Positions 19,962 through 28,325 of a stretch of DNA of 64,000 bases are shown in pieces. The number at the start of each line of letters is the position of its first letter. Within the stretch, counting starts at the first letter, position 1. Source of the stretch: an uncultured Prevotella sp. GTDB lineage: Bacteria; Bacteroidota; Bacteroidia; Bacteroidales; Bacteroidaceae. The stretch is from positions 1 to 64,000 of the forward strand of contig CAMVQS010000001.1 in the NCBI GenBank assembly GCA_947169685.1, in the 5' to 3' direction. Under the pieces are notes generated by a model. It searched no databases. It saw nothing but the letters and a program-made list of their open reading frames with translations, and was not told the DNA's origin. Made by a program: the position numbers and the translations under genes.

Positions 19962-20916
19962 GAGGAGATGATGCGTGAATGCATCGCAGGTTCTGTGCCA
20001 GTTGTTTGGTAGAGCTGGCTCCAACCAGAACCGAAGTGACACCCTGTTGTTTCAACACCCAAGCGAGAGCCATTTCAGCAAGGCTCTCGCCTTTTTGTTG
20101 TGCCTCGTCGTTCCATTGGTGCAGCTGCTGTAACAGTTCTGGTGTCAGCATCTCTTCACGCAGGAACTTGCCTTTCGACATGCGTGAATCTTCAGGAATA
20201 CCATTCAGATAACGACCTGTAAGCAGTCCTTGGGCGAGGGGAGAGAAAGCGATGAAACCCACACCGGCTTCATGGCAGCATTGCAGGATTCCCTCGTTGA
20301 TGGGTTCACGATTCAGCATATTGAGCTTTCCCTGATAGATCAGCAGCGGAGTATCGTGCTGCTTCAGGTACTCAATGGCGAATTTTGTGGGTTCCAAGGG
20401 CCAGTTGGAAATACCGACATAGAGCGCCTTACCTGCTCTGACGATATCGACCAGTGCCTGCAGCGTCTCTTCCAATGGCGTGTTGGGGTCGTAGCGGTGG
20501 CTGTAGAACAAATCGACATAGTCCAGACGCATTCTTTTCAGACTCTGGTCAAGCGAAGCCATCAGGTACTTACGTGAACCCCAGTCACCATAGGGCCCGG
20601 GCCACATGTCGTAGCCTGCCTTGGTGGAGATGAAGAGTTCATCACGATAAGGGCGCAGGTCGTCATCAAGAACGCGTCCAAGCGTTTCCTCTGCCGTTCC
20701 ATAAGCCGGACCGTAGTTGTTGGCTAAGTCGAAGTGGGTGATACCCTGATCGAAGGCAAAGCGCAGGATTTCCCTGCTGCGCTCATAAGGATCGACATTG
20801 CCGAAATTATGCCACATGCCTAAGCTGACCTTGGGCAACAATACTCCTGAACGCCCACAGCGTTCATACTCCATACCGCTGTCATAACGGTGTTCGTTTG
20901 CCAGGTAATGTTCCAT
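19954..20916 (-). CDS. Aldo/keto reductase (YghZ/Gpr-like)
   Basis: NAD(P)H-dependent reductase of small aldehydes, closest to L-glyceraldehyde 3-phosphate reductase. Residues include YERCGRSGVLLPKVSLGMWHNFG, the catalytic Asp/Tyr region FDLANNYGPAYGTAEETLG, a Lys in FISTKAGYDMWPGPYGDWGSRK, and His in DLFYSHRYDPNTPLEE. VLVGASSTKQLAQNL binds the cofactor. At 320 residues it is the usual length. The start shares one base with the ybeY stop, so it is the last gene of a ruvB-coaD-ybeY-AKR minus-strand run. Confidence 0.93.
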   Translation of the reverse strand: MEHYLANEHRYDSGMEYERCGRSGVLLPKVSLGMWHNFGNVDPYERSREILRFAFDQGITHFDLANNYGPAYGTAEETLGRVLDDDLRPYRDELFISTKAGYDMWPGPYGDWGSRKYLMASLDQSLKRMRLDYVDLFYSHRYDPNTPLEETLQALVDIVRAGKALYVGISNWPLEPTKFAIEYLKQHDTPLLIYQGKLNMLNREPINEGILQCCHEAGVGFIAFSPLAQGLLTGRYLNGIPEDSRMSKGKFLREEMLTPELLQQLHQWNDEAQQKGESLAEMALAWVLKQQGVTSVLVGASSTKQLAQNLRCIHASSPLK

Positions 20917-21326
20917 TATAGTAGTTTTAGTGCCTTGTTTTCAGCCGCTTCCATCTTTTCCCTTTCACCAGGCCCTTTGTCGTTGAGGCCACAGAGGTGC
21001 AGGATGCCATGAATGATGACGCGATGCAGCTCCTCGTCGTATTCCTTGCCAAACTGCTCGGCGTTGGTGCGTACCGTATCGAGCGAGATGACGAGGTCGC
21101 CGTTTATCTGGTCGCCTTCGTCGTAGTCGAAGGTGATGATGTCTGTATAGTAGTCGTGTCCCAAGTACTCGCGGTTCACCTCCAGTATCTTCTCGTCGTC
21201 ACAAAACAGATAGCCCACCTCACCTACCGTCTTACCGTAGGTGGCTGCCACGCGACGAATCCACGCTGTGGTTTCGCGACGCTTAATCTTGGGGAAACGT
21301 ACGTTCTCTGCGCTGTAGGTAATCAT
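20916..21326 (-). CDS. ybeY: Endoribonuclease YbeY
   Basis: Metal-dependent RNase needed for 16S rRNA 3'-end maturation and ribosome quality control. The 136 residues carry the zinc site HGILHLCGLNDKGPGEREKM, a Bacteroidota variant of HGxLHLxGxDH in which the third His is replaced. GEVGYLFCDDEKILEVNREYLGHDYYTDIITFDY is the family core. It lies 12 nt after coaD. Confidence 0.95.
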   Translation of the reverse strand: MITYSAENVRFPKIKRRETTAWIRRVAATYGKTVGEVGYLFCDDEKILEVNREYLGHDYYTDIITFDYDEGDQINGDLVISLDTVRTNAEQFGKEYDEELHRVIIHGILHLCGLNDKGPGEREKMEAAENKALKLL

Positions 21327-21338
21327 AACATTATATCG

Positions 21339-21794
21339 TTATTCGTTTGCTTTTGGCAGGAATGGGCTGACGTCAACGCCAAAATGCTTCAACTCGCGTA
21401 CCATGCTGCTGCTGACGCTGGCCAGCTCAGGCTCGGCAAAGAGTAGCAAGGTCTCGATGCCGCCGCTGATCTGACGGTTGATGTCCGCCTGCTCACGTTC
21501 ATATTCAAAGTCCTTCACGGAGCGTACACCTTTTATAATATAGTGGGCACCCTCAGCTTTGGCAAAATCGACGGCCAGACCGTAGTAGGGTTTCACCTCG
21601 ATGGCAGGCTCGTCCTTGTACAGTTCCCTGATGGCCTTCATGCGCTCCTCAGCCGATGGCATATCGGGTTTGTGTACCTGGTCGCCCACCACGCCGATGA
21701 CCAGTCTGTCAAACAGCGGCAATGCTCTTGTCACGATGCTGTCGTGCCCAACGGTAAAGGGGTCGAAGCTCCCCACGAATACTCCTGTTTTCAT
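21339..21794 (-). CDS. coaD: Phosphopantetheine adenylyltransferase
   Basis: Adds AMP to 4'-phosphopantetheine to form dephospho-CoA. The 151-residue protein starts MKTGVFVGSFDPFTVGHDSIV with the T/HxGH nucleotidyltransferase motif, has Lys in VVGDQVHKPDMPS, and ends with the LLLFAEPELASVSSSMVREL (ISSS-like) motif. The ATG at 21794 is the right one; it begins 1 nt after the ruvB stop, so translation is coupled. In-frame sequence further upstream overlaps ruvB and is not conserved. Confidence 0.96.
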   Translation of the reverse strand: MKTGVFVGSFDPFTVGHDSIVTRALPLFDRLVIGVVGDQVHKPDMPSAEERMKAIRELYKDEPAIEVKPYYGLAVDFAKAEGAHYIIKGVRSVKDFEYEREQADINRQISGGIETLLLFAEPELASVSSSMVRELKHFGVDVSPFLPKANE

Positions 21795-21795
21795 C

Positions 21796-22830
21796 TTATT
21801 CGAAAAGGTTTGGTTCCATGATGTTTCCACTATACGGATTACGTCCGAAGTGCTTGTAGGCCAGCTCTGTCACCATGCGTCCACGAGGGGTACGCTTGAT
21901 GAAGCCCTCCATGATGAGGAACGGCTCATAGACCTCCTCCACGGTGCCGGCATCCTCGCCAATGGCTGTGGCAATGGTCGTGATGCCCACAGGGCCGCCC
22001 TTGAACTTGTCGATGATGGTCAGCAGAATTCTGTTGTCTATCTCGTCCAGTCCGAAACGGTCGATGTTCAATGCTGTCAACGACAGCTTCGTGATGTCAA
22101 TATTGATGCTGCCGTTACCTTTCACCTGTGCAAAGTCGCGCACTCTTCTCAGCAGGGCATTGGCAATACGGGGCGTTCCGCGTGAACGGCGGGCAATCTC
22201 AATGGCTGCCTCGTCAGTAATGGGCACGCCAAGAATGCTGGCCGAACGGCAGATAATCTTCTTCAGCGTCTCTGGCTCGTAGTACTGCAGGTGCATGTTG
22301 ATGCCGAAACGGGCTCTGAGCGGAGCCGTCAGCAGGCCGCTACGCGTGGTGGCACCCACCAGCGTAAACGGGTTCAGGTCTATCTGGATGCTACGGGCTG
22401 ACGGGCCTTTGTCAATCATGATGTCGATGCGATAGTCCTCCATCGCCGAGTACAGGTATTCCTCCACCACAGGCGACAAACGGTGTATCTCGTCAATAAA
22501 CAGCACGTCGTTCTTCTCCAGCGACGTCAGGATGCCTGCCAGGTCGCCAGGCTTGTCGAGCACAGGACCGCTGGTAATCTTGAAACCCACACCCAACTCG
22601 TTGGCAATGATGTTCGACAGCGTTGTCTTACCCAGTCCTGGAGGGCCGTGCAGCAGGGTGTGGTCGAGTGGTTCGCCACGATACTTCGCAGCCTCCACAA
22701 ACACCTCGAGGTTCTCCACCACCTTCTGCTGTCCGCTGAAGTCGCGGAAGTTCAAGGGTCGTAGGGCGTTCTCGAAGTCCCGTTCGCTGGCCGATACCTG
22801 CTCTTGTCTGATGTCAAAGTCTTCGTTCAT
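21796..22830 (-). CDS. ruvB: Holliday junction branch-migration helicase RuvB
   Basis: AAA+ motor of the RuvABC resolvasome. The 344 residues contain Walker [13 protein letters not shown], Walker [11 protein letters not shown], sensor 1 [18 protein letters not shown], arginine finger region and the winged-helix C-terminus ([16 protein letters not shown]). The ATG at 22830 ([12 protein letters not shown]) is chosen because the promoter -7 box TACCTTTG ends 5 nt before it; an ATG 63 nt upstream would lie inside and above that promoter. Confidence 0.97.
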   Translation of the reverse strand: MNEDFDIRQEQVSASERDFENALRPLNFRDFSGQQKVVENLEVFVEAAKYRGEPLDHTLLHGPPGLGKTTLSNIIANELGVGFKITSGPVLDKPGDLAGILTSLEKNDVLFIDEIHRLSPVVEEYLYSAMEDYRIDIMIDKGPSARSIQIDLNPFTLVGATTRSGLLTAPLRARFGINMHLQYYEPETLKKIICRSASILGVPITDEAAIEIARRSRGTPRIANALLRRVRDFAQVKGNGSINIDITKLSLTALNIDRFGLDEIDNRILLTIIDKFKGGPVGITTIATAIGEDAGTVEEVYEPFLIMEGFIKRTPRGRMVTELAYKHFGRNPYSGNIMEPNLFE

Positions 22831-22835
22831 AGCTG

Positions 22836-22867
22836 CAAAGGTACGATTTAGTGAGGAGAAAACCAAA
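22836..22867 (-). promoter_or_regulatory. Promoter of ruvB (leaderless)
   Basis: TTTG (22867-22864), a 20-nt spacer and TACCTTTG (22843-22836) on the minus strand. Only five bases separate the -7 box from the ruvB ATG, so the predicted mRNA 5' end falls at or within a few bases of the start codon. Confidence 0.85.
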
Positions 22868-22884
22868 GAAAAACCTCCTTTTAT

Positions 22885-22915
22885 TTTGTTCATTACGAAT
22901 AAATCGCTATCTTTG
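22885..22915 (+). promoter_or_regulatory. Promoter of the structured RNA
   Basis: TTTG (22885-22888), a 19-nt spacer and TATCTTTG (22908-22915). It is back-to-back with the ruvB promoter and points at the long hairpin; no protein-coding start follows for over 300 nt. Confidence 0.85.
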
Positions 22916-22920
22916 CCAAC

Positions 22921-23167
22921 AGAAAATATTGTTGAACCCTAAAAACTGAATTGCCTATGAGCTAAGAAAGTATTAAAAGGACATATAGAAACTGAAGCGT
23001 CCGCTTGAATCTTGTTCTACAAATTCGCCAAAATTTCAAGAACTACCAAGAGTAAAAGCAAGGATGCTCACGCTGGTCAGCGTGGGCTTTTACTCGAATA
23101 TGGTAGTGAGGTGTTTGGCGATACCTGTAGAACGTAGACGAAGTAAACAGTCCACGTCTTTTTTTTC
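22921..23167 (+). ncRNA. ssrS: Long rod-like structured RNA, probable 6S RNA
   Basis: The transcript from the promoter at 22885-22915 can fold into one long interrupted hairpin. The nested perfect pairs are GTTCTACA (23014-23021) with TGTAGAAC (23126-23133), TCGCCAAA (23025-23032) with TTTGGCGA (23114-23121), ACTACCA (23042-23048) with TGGTAGT (23101-23107), and GAGTAAAA (23050-23057) with TTTTACTC (23088-23095). The apical stem GCTCACGCTG/CAGCGTGGGC (23066-23075/23078-23087) closes it. A run of eight T (23159-23166) follows an AGACG/CGTCT pair, resembling a terminator. The rod shape, length and free-standing promoter suggest 6S RNA (or the 6S-like Bacteroidales-1 class), which binds RNA polymerase. 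The identification is inference from shape. Confidence 0.65.
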
Positions 23168-23235
23168 TGTCCTCATCCAACCGTTTCTGGACTGAACAAA
23201 CAAACCATTTTTATTAACTAAAAACTGAAAGACTT

Positions 23236-23766
23236 ATGAAAAAGACTATTGTATTATTATTGCTGGCCGTCACGGTTGGGCAGGTTCATGCGCAGCTATT
23301 GCAGGGTGAAGGGTTTAAGGCTAATAAAAGTTTTGAGATAGGACTTCTCGGAGGTGCCTTAGGTATATATGATGACTTGTCAACACCAGGTATAGGTTTT
23401 AATGTTACGGCCTATGGGGTGTATTTTGATTTCCTTGGCTGGCCCCGTACACATGCCAACAGTACGGATGTCAAAAAACACGATAACGAGAAAACATCCT
23501 ACAGCGTACATGCAGGCTACCAGTTTCCTCTTGCCACATGGCTTAGCGTCATTCCCATTATGGGATATACTGGCATTAAAAACGGTACCACAGATGGTTC
23601 CAATTGGACCATAAATGGTGGCAATATCAGCAATGCCTATTACGTAAAGGACGAGAACAACGGCTTTGATTATGGCGGACTGCTCTGCTTTAATATCAAC
23701 AAAGTGTGTCTCTACGCTGCCGGTACCCGCTTTGGCTTGTATGGTGGTATTGGCTTAGCATTTTAA
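23236..23766 (+). CDS. Small outer-membrane beta-barrel-like protein
   Basis: Function not recognised. Signal peptide MKKTIVLLLLAVTVGQVHA, then 155 residues of alternating polar/hydrophobic strands rich in Gly and aromatics (FEIGLLGGALGIYD, FNVTAYGVYFDFLGWP, YSVHAGYQFPLATWLSVIPIMGY). It ends in an aromatic C-terminus (LYGGIGLAF), as in outer-membrane barrels. It is the first of three genes reading toward the terminator at 25697. No consensus promoter was seen between the structured RNA and this start. Confidence 0.6.
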   Translation: MKKTIVLLLLAVTVGQVHAQLLQGEGFKANKSFEIGLLGGALGIYDDLSTPGIGFNVTAYGVYFDFLGWPRTHANSTDVKKHDNEKTSYSVHAGYQFPLATWLSVIPIMGYTGIKNGTTDGSNWTINGGNISNAYYVKDENNGFDYGGLLCFNINKVCLYAAGTRFGLYGGIGLAF

Positions 23767-23801
23767 GAGGCATACATATTATTAATTTAATATTAAACAC
23801 A

Positions 23802-24383
23802 ATGAAAGATATAGTTAAATCCATGTTTGTCGTGCTTTGTAGCATGATGATTACGACAACGTTCGTAGCTTGTGGTGGTGATGATAATGATGATGAGTAT
23901 GATGGCGGTGGCAGTAGCACCTCTTCCGGTCTCACTGGCTGGTATATCCGACAAGATTTGAAAGGCTTTTGGCTTGACCTTGTAGCTGACGACTACACTT
24001 ATGAATTTAACATGGAGGGCGAGATTATTGGAGTTGCCCATATGTGGGGTTCAGAACAGAGAGAGAATATGAGTGAAGGTCCTGGTCAGGATGTTTACTA
24101 TATTCCAGACGACGAAACCTTCATTAAGTATGAAGGGGAGTACTATAAGGAAAATGCACGGGCTGCGGGAGGCAAGACATTGCTTTACAAGTTCAACTAC
24201 AAGAATCTTGGTACACTTGGCCTCTATGCAAAATATACTTACTACTATACTTATTGGAGAGAGGGCAACAAGTTATACACAACAGAAGATGGTTGGACTG
24301 TTTATACCGTTACCCCTTCTGGGATTATCCCTGACGGCAGCTCCTTCGTTTTTTCCAAGTATGACCCTAATACGGTATATTAA
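23802..24383 (+). CDS. Small lipoprotein
   Basis: A 193-residue lipoprotein, starting MKDIVKSMFVVLCSMMIT with lipobox FVAC, followed by an acidic, Gly-rich spacer (GGDDNDDEYDGGGSS). The remaining body (GWYIRQDLKGFWLDLVADDYTYEF, LYAKYTYYYTYW) is aromatic-rich and not recognised. The ATG at 23802 is chosen because it gives a proper lipoprotein leader; in-frame codons further upstream overlap the barrel gene. Confidence 0.65.
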   Translation: MKDIVKSMFVVLCSMMITTTFVACGGDDNDDEYDGGGSSTSSGLTGWYIRQDLKGFWLDLVADDYTYEFNMEGEIIGVAHMWGSEQRENMSEGPGQDVYYIPDDETFIKYEGEYYKENARAAGGKTLLYKFNYKNLGTLGLYAKYTYYYTYWREGNKLYTTEDGWTVYTVTPSGIIPDGSSFVFSKYDPNTVY

Positions 24384-24403
24384 CCTAATTAAAACAACAA
24401 CAG

Positions 24404-25669
24404 ATGATGAAAAAAAACATGAAATGGATTGGTACACTGACCTTCATGCTGATGTGTGCACTGGCCCTCACAGTCTCTGCTTGTGGCGGTAATGATGATG
24501 ACGGAGGAGGTGGAGGAGGTAACAGTGGTGGTAATGGCAGCGGTGGTGGCGGCGGTGGAAGCAGCGTCAGTTCTTCTATCGTAGGAACATGGTGGATTTA
24601 TTTTCAATCCAATGACAGCAATCGCGGTGTAGTTTATAACCTATTAACCTTCAACAGCAACTATACGGGAGAACTTATTGAGGAAGTAGGATATGGCAGT
24701 GACAATGCCATCCCGTTCAATTGGACACAGTCGGGTAATACCATTCGTGTCACCCTTAGTCAAGAAAGCCATGCCTTTAATGTGGAGATAGTAGAAACCA
24801 TTGACAATTACACGATGGTCGTAAAAACCGTTGTTAACAATAAACAAGGGTATTATACTGCCTATAAGATGAACGACAAGACCCTGTTGTATTCAGAACT
24901 CATTGGAACCTGGCAGGTGTACAAAGAAAGGATTTGGGGTAATTATAATGGCGAGAAGTATGATGATACATTTGACATTTATCCCACAGATGCAACGGGA
25001 TCCAATACACCGGAATGTCGTCGTTACGAGTTTTATGATGACTTCACATATAAATTTTATGAATATTATAAAGGTGACTGGCTGCCACATGGATCATATT
25101 CGTGCATGCTGATTCGTGGTCGTATCTTCCTGCCAGAGGAAGGCGGAAGCCCTCGGCCAATACGTTGCGAGGTTACCAAAAGTTCTGACGATGAAATGGT
25201 CATCACTATGTTGTATTATGACAGTTCCGGATATGCTTATACCCAAAGAAAACTGCGGCGTGTGCAAGACAATGAAGGTTCTGGCAACAACAATACATCA
25301 AGTACAGGAACAATCAATAATCCTCTGACTGCCTCTCAAATCTACGACATTGTAGCAGCAATGCCGCCAGATTCGATTTCCCATGACAACTACTATGCCA
25401 AAGGCAAAATTTGTAGCATTAAATATAGCTTTAGTGCAGAGTATGGCACAGCAGTGTTTGATATCTCTGACAATGGTTCTACAGGAGGCAAAAAGTTTAC
25501 CGTCTATAGCGCCTACTACAAAGCTGACGGACAGAAATGGGTAGAAGGCAATACGCAGATATCTGTCAGAGATGAAGTAGTTGTTGCTGGCAAAGTTGTA
25601 AACTATCGCGCTACGACACCTGAATTTGCTGACAAACAGAGCTATGTTGTTTCCATCAATGGCTTCTAG
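24404..25669 (+). CDS. Lipoprotein with lipocalin-like repeats and a C-terminal OB-fold-like domain
   Basis: Leader with lipobox VSAC, then a low-complexity Gly/Ser/Asn/Asp linker (about residues 27-52). Two lipocalin-like units follow, each opening with a [V/I]GTW motif (IVGTWWIYFQ near 60, LIGTWQVYKER near 167). From about residue 300 comes an OB-fold-like module (NPLTASQIYDIVAAMPP, YYAKGKICSIKYSFSAEYGTAVFDISD, VRDEVVVAGKVVNY) related to modules on Prevotella secreted nucleases and to the OB-like part of the protein at 3458-4885. Function is unknown; surface binding is plausible. Confidence 0.65.
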   Translation: MMKKNMKWIGTLTFMLMCALALTVSACGGNDDDGGGGGGNSGGNGSGGGGGGSSVSSSIVGTWWIYFQSNDSNRGVVYNLLTFNSNYTGELIEEVGYGSDNAIPFNWTQSGNTIRVTLSQESHAFNVEIVETIDNYTMVVKTVVNNKQGYYTAYKMNDKTLLYSELIGTWQVYKERIWGNYNGEKYDDTFDIYPTDATGSNTPECRRYEFYDDFTYKFYEYYKGDWLPHGSYSCMLIRGRIFLPEEGGSPRPIRCEVTKSSDDEMVITMLYYDSSGYAYTQRKLRRVQDNEGSGNNNTSSTGTINNPLTASQIYDIVAAMPPDSISHDNYYAKGKICSIKYSFSAEYGTAVFDISDNGSTGGKKFTVYSAYYKADGQKWVEGNTQISVRDEVVVAGKVVNYRATTPEFADKQSYVVSINGF

Positions 25670-25696
25670 GAAAATTGAAAGGTCTCAGCTTCCTAA

Positions 25697-25734
25697 AACT
25701 CCGTCCTTGCAAGCGTAGATGCAGGGACGGAGTT
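25697..25734. terminator. Hairpin terminator (duplicated copy)
   Basis: Perfect 10-bp stem AACTCCGTCC / GGACGGAGTT with an 18-nt loop. It follows the three-gene run and is a copy of the terminator of the xylan operon at 30366-30403, having been duplicated along with the GH43 fragment. Confidence 0.75.
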
Positions 25735-25759
25735 CTTGATTGTATTGGGGTGTCAGTCT

Positions 25760-25960
25760 TTATTTGAAGTCGAAGGCATCGATGTCTGCGTAGCCTCCTG
25801 TACGCTTGGTGGCGTAACAGAAGATGGCAAACTTGCTACCCATAAAGAAGCGGCGCCAGTCAAAGCGCAGGCGATAATTGGTAGTACCAATCTGCTGCCA
25901 CTGCTGACCGTCGAAGCTGTAGAAGAAGTTGGCTGCATCGTTGCCTCCATGATGTCCGTT
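25760..25960 (-). pseudogene. Remnant of the 3' end of a GH43 gene
   Basis: The last 66 codons plus stop of the GH43 gene at 30431-32044 are repeated here: FFYSFDGQQWQQIGTTNY and the ending YADIDAFDFK are intact. With its terminator the duplicated block spans 25695-25960, matching 30364-30631, by eye about 95% identical with mostly silent changes. Homology stops abruptly at 25960. There is no start codon or remaining catalytic domain. Confidence 0.9.
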
Positions 25961-25974
25961 TTCTCGGGATAGGA

Positions 25975-26004
25975 GCGCCCGTGCCTAATAATAAGCACGG
26001 GCGT
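25975..26004. repeat. GC-rich hairpin beside the GH43 remnant
   Basis: GCGCCCGTGC and GCACGGGCGT pair over nine bases around a 10-nt loop. No T-run follows on either strand, so it is not a convincing terminator. It begins 14 nt after the breakpoint of the duplicated block. The rest of 26005-26143 holds only the orphan -7 box. Confidence 0.5.
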
Positions 26005-26082
26005 GCGTGACTTTGCTTATTCTGCCTTATTACTTGCCATCGGTAGAATATCCTTTGCGCAGACACTTCTTTTATTCTTTTG

Positions 26083-26090
26083 CAAAGATA
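26083..26090 (-). promoter_or_regulatory. Orphan -7 box pointing at the GH43 remnant
   Basis: TATCTTTG on the minus strand, with no clear TTTG at -33. It lies beyond the end of the receptor gene and reads only into the GH43 remnant, so it may be the leftover promoter of a lost gene or drive a small RNA. Confidence 0.45.
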
Positions 26091-26143
26091 CAACATTTTT
26101 TGTAACTATGCAAGGATATGAGAAAGAAAAATATTTTTTCTTC

Positions 26144-28315
26144 CTATTTCCGCCCTTCCAAATCATCATTCTCTACAGTCTTGTTGGTTTTCTTCACGCT
26201 GACATCCAATGAACCGATGCGGATGCTGACACTAATGCCTGCAGTACGAGCATAGCCGCGATAGGAATCCCAACCTGTATAGTCCCCTTTGGTGGTATAA
26301 GAGTTGTAGTATTCGTACTTGCCGCCGAACGGATTATAGACATAGGCGCGTACCGTCAGGCGGTCATCCTTAAGGAACGAGCGTTGCAGCTGGAGCCTGT
26401 AATTCCACGGGCCACCGTCGCTATATCCGTAGAGTCCGTTCAGATAGTTTCCCTGTTTGTTCAGCGACATCGTCAGCTTCAGCTTCCAAGGCAGCTGCTG
26501 CGACAATTGTGTGTAGAAGCCTGGCTGCCACCCCGTATTCCTTATCTGCTGACTTTCGTTCTCGCGCTCCACGTACGACAACCAGCCGTTCAACATCCAT
26601 GTGGTCTTCTCAAAGGGTTTCCACTGCACGTAGCAGTTCAGTCCGAGACGACGATATTTACCCACATTGCCGTAGGAGTTGTATATGATGTTGTCGCGTA
26701 CATAATTATATTGTGTTATCAGGTCGTTCGACAAGTTCGCCGAAAGGCTCCAGTTCATGGTGAGCTTAGGTGTCAGCAGCGAGTAGCCCAATGTCAGGTT
26801 ATGCTGGTTCGAACTCTCCAAGTCGGGATTACCTTGCGAAATACTGGTGGTAGTAACAAAGCGGGCCGGGTTCAGGTACGAGATACCTGGGCGGTTGATG
26901 CGCATGGAGTAGTTCAGTTTCAGCGTGTGGCTGTCATTGATGCGCCACGAAGCCATCAGCGACGGCACCCAGTCGCTGAGGTTTCGGTGGAAGTCGGCAG
27001 CCGAGCCATCCTTGAATGTTGCGCTCAGGTAGGAATACTCATAGCGCAGGCCTCCCATCAGGCTGACGGGCCCTGCCTTCAGTTTGTACTGAGCATAGAG
27101 CGCTGCAACGGATGTGGTATGCAGAAAGTCGCTCGTCATGCTCTGACCGTTGTCGAACTCCTGTTCTGAGTCACTGTTGTTACGTCGGAGGATATACTTT
27201 GCCCCCATGTCCAATGTATGGTTTTCCCAGAGCGGACGCGTCCAGTCCAACTGAAAGGTATGCTCCGTAAAGTGGTTGCGCGAATGACGCTCCATGTAGG
27301 TATAGTCGGGCTGGCGGACAATGTCGAAGTAGTCATACAGACTTCTGTAGTTGGTGCGTGTTGTACTGATAAGGTAAGACAGGTTCAGAGACTCCCCTTT
27401 GCGACTGGTCAGGTGCTGATAGTCCAAGTGTCCGTCCAAGTCAAGATACTTCTGGCGGGAGCCGTCGAGCGAACTGGCGCGGTAGCTGTAAAGCGTCTGT
27501 CCTGCTGTGTCGTACATACCCATGTCGGTGTCGTAATCTATACCTATATTATAATACCACGCATTGAGTGAACCCGTTATCAGGTTTAGTGAATCCAGCT
27601 CGTAGCTGGCCTCCAGAGAACCGCTGGCTTGTCCACCTTTATTATTGCCGTCCTGACTGTCACGATACACGTTACCGCTCTCAAGATAGTGCATTTCCGA
27701 CTCATTATGGCTCATAGTCCCGTTGCGCGACTGTAACTGCCCATAGACATGGGTTGACATCATAAACTTTCCTATCTGCATGGTGCCCCACACACTAGCG
27801 TTATGATGGCCCATTACCGACAAACCCACATTGGCATTTCCCACGAACCCCACAAGCTGCGCCTCGTCGTCCATCACGATGTTCAGGATACCATCTAAGC
27901 CCTCGGCATCGTACTTCGCGCCTGGCTCCGTGATGACCTCTATACGCTTGACGGCAGAGGCTGGGATGCTTTGGAATATCTCTTTGGCATTCGACGAGAA
28001 ACTGGGGTCAGGCCGTCCGTTCTTGTATATCTTGAAGTTCGAGGAACCTTTTACTGTAATGTTCTGTTGTGCATCAACGGTTACGAAAGGTACCTTCTTC
28101 AACATCTCCATGAGCGTTGAGGCCTTCGCATCGTCGTCGTGCTTCACGTCATAGCTGACGCGATCCACTTCCTGCTTGACCAGCGGACGCTGTGCCGTAA
28201 CGGTGATTTCACCAATGTCGATGCTGTCGCCGAGGGACAAGGAGTCCCCTTTCTCGCTCTGGGCTGCACAAGGCAGCGCCAGGAGCGAGAGAAACAAGAG
28301 AGAAATATGTTTCAT
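26144..28315 (-). CDS. TonB-dependent-receptor-like outer-membrane beta-barrel protein
   Basis: 723 residues. After the signal peptide (MKHISLLFLSLLALPCAA), the usual carboxypeptidase-like repeat is replaced by a short spacer. A plug domain follows at once (about 32-150: IGEITVTAQRPLVKQEVDRV, FVTVDAQQNITVKGS, IEVITEPGAKYDAEGLDGILNI). A large barrel of the OMP_b-brl_3 type comes next (GGLRYEYSYLSATFKDG, LKLNYSMRINRPGISYLNPA, NPDLESSNQHNLTLGYSLL). The C-terminus lacks the classical terminal Phe, ending in a charged tail. It is the last gene of the sigma/anti-sigma operon, so its expression is probably under the ECF factor. Substrate is unknown; no SusD partner is present. Confidence 0.85.
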   Translation of the reverse strand: MKHISLLFLSLLALPCAAQSEKGDSLSLGDSIDIGEITVTAQRPLVKQEVDRVSYDVKHDDDAKASTLMEMLKKVPFVTVDAQQNITVKGSSNFKIYKNGRPDPSFSSNAKEIFQSIPASAVKRIEVITEPGAKYDAEGLDGILNIVMDDEAQLVGFVGNANVGLSVMGHHNASVWGTMQIGKFMMSTHVYGQLQSRNGTMSHNESEMHYLESGNVYRDSQDGNNKGGQASGSLEASYELDSLNLITGSLNAWYYNIGIDYDTDMGMYDTAGQTLYSYRASSLDGSRQKYLDLDGHLDYQHLTSRKGESLNLSYLISTTRTNYRSLYDYFDIVRQPDYTYMERHSRNHFTEHTFQLDWTRPLWENHTLDMGAKYILRRNNSDSEQEFDNGQSMTSDFLHTTSVAALYAQYKLKAGPVSLMGGLRYEYSYLSATFKDGSAADFHRNLSDWVPSLMASWRINDSHTLKLNYSMRINRPGISYLNPARFVTTTSISQGNPDLESSNQHNLTLGYSLLTPKLTMNWSLSANLSNDLITQYNYVRDNIIYNSYGNVGKYRRLGLNCYVQWKPFEKTTWMLNGWLSYVERENESQQIRNTGWQPGFYTQLSQQLPWKLKLTMSLNKQGNYLNGLYGYSDGGPWNYRLQLQRSFLKDDRLTVRAYVYNPFGGKYEYYNSYTTKGDYTGWDSYRGYARTAGISVSIRIGSLDVSVKKTNKTVENDDLEGRK

Positions 28316-28325
28316 GATGTGTATG

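Noticed and set aside
25975..26004. GC-rich hairpin as a terminator
   Set aside because: No T-run follows on either strand and no gene ends immediately before it.
26384..27169. Open frame antisense to the outer-membrane receptor
   Set aside because: No recognisable domain, and the opposite strand encodes a clear plug-and-barrel protein throughout.
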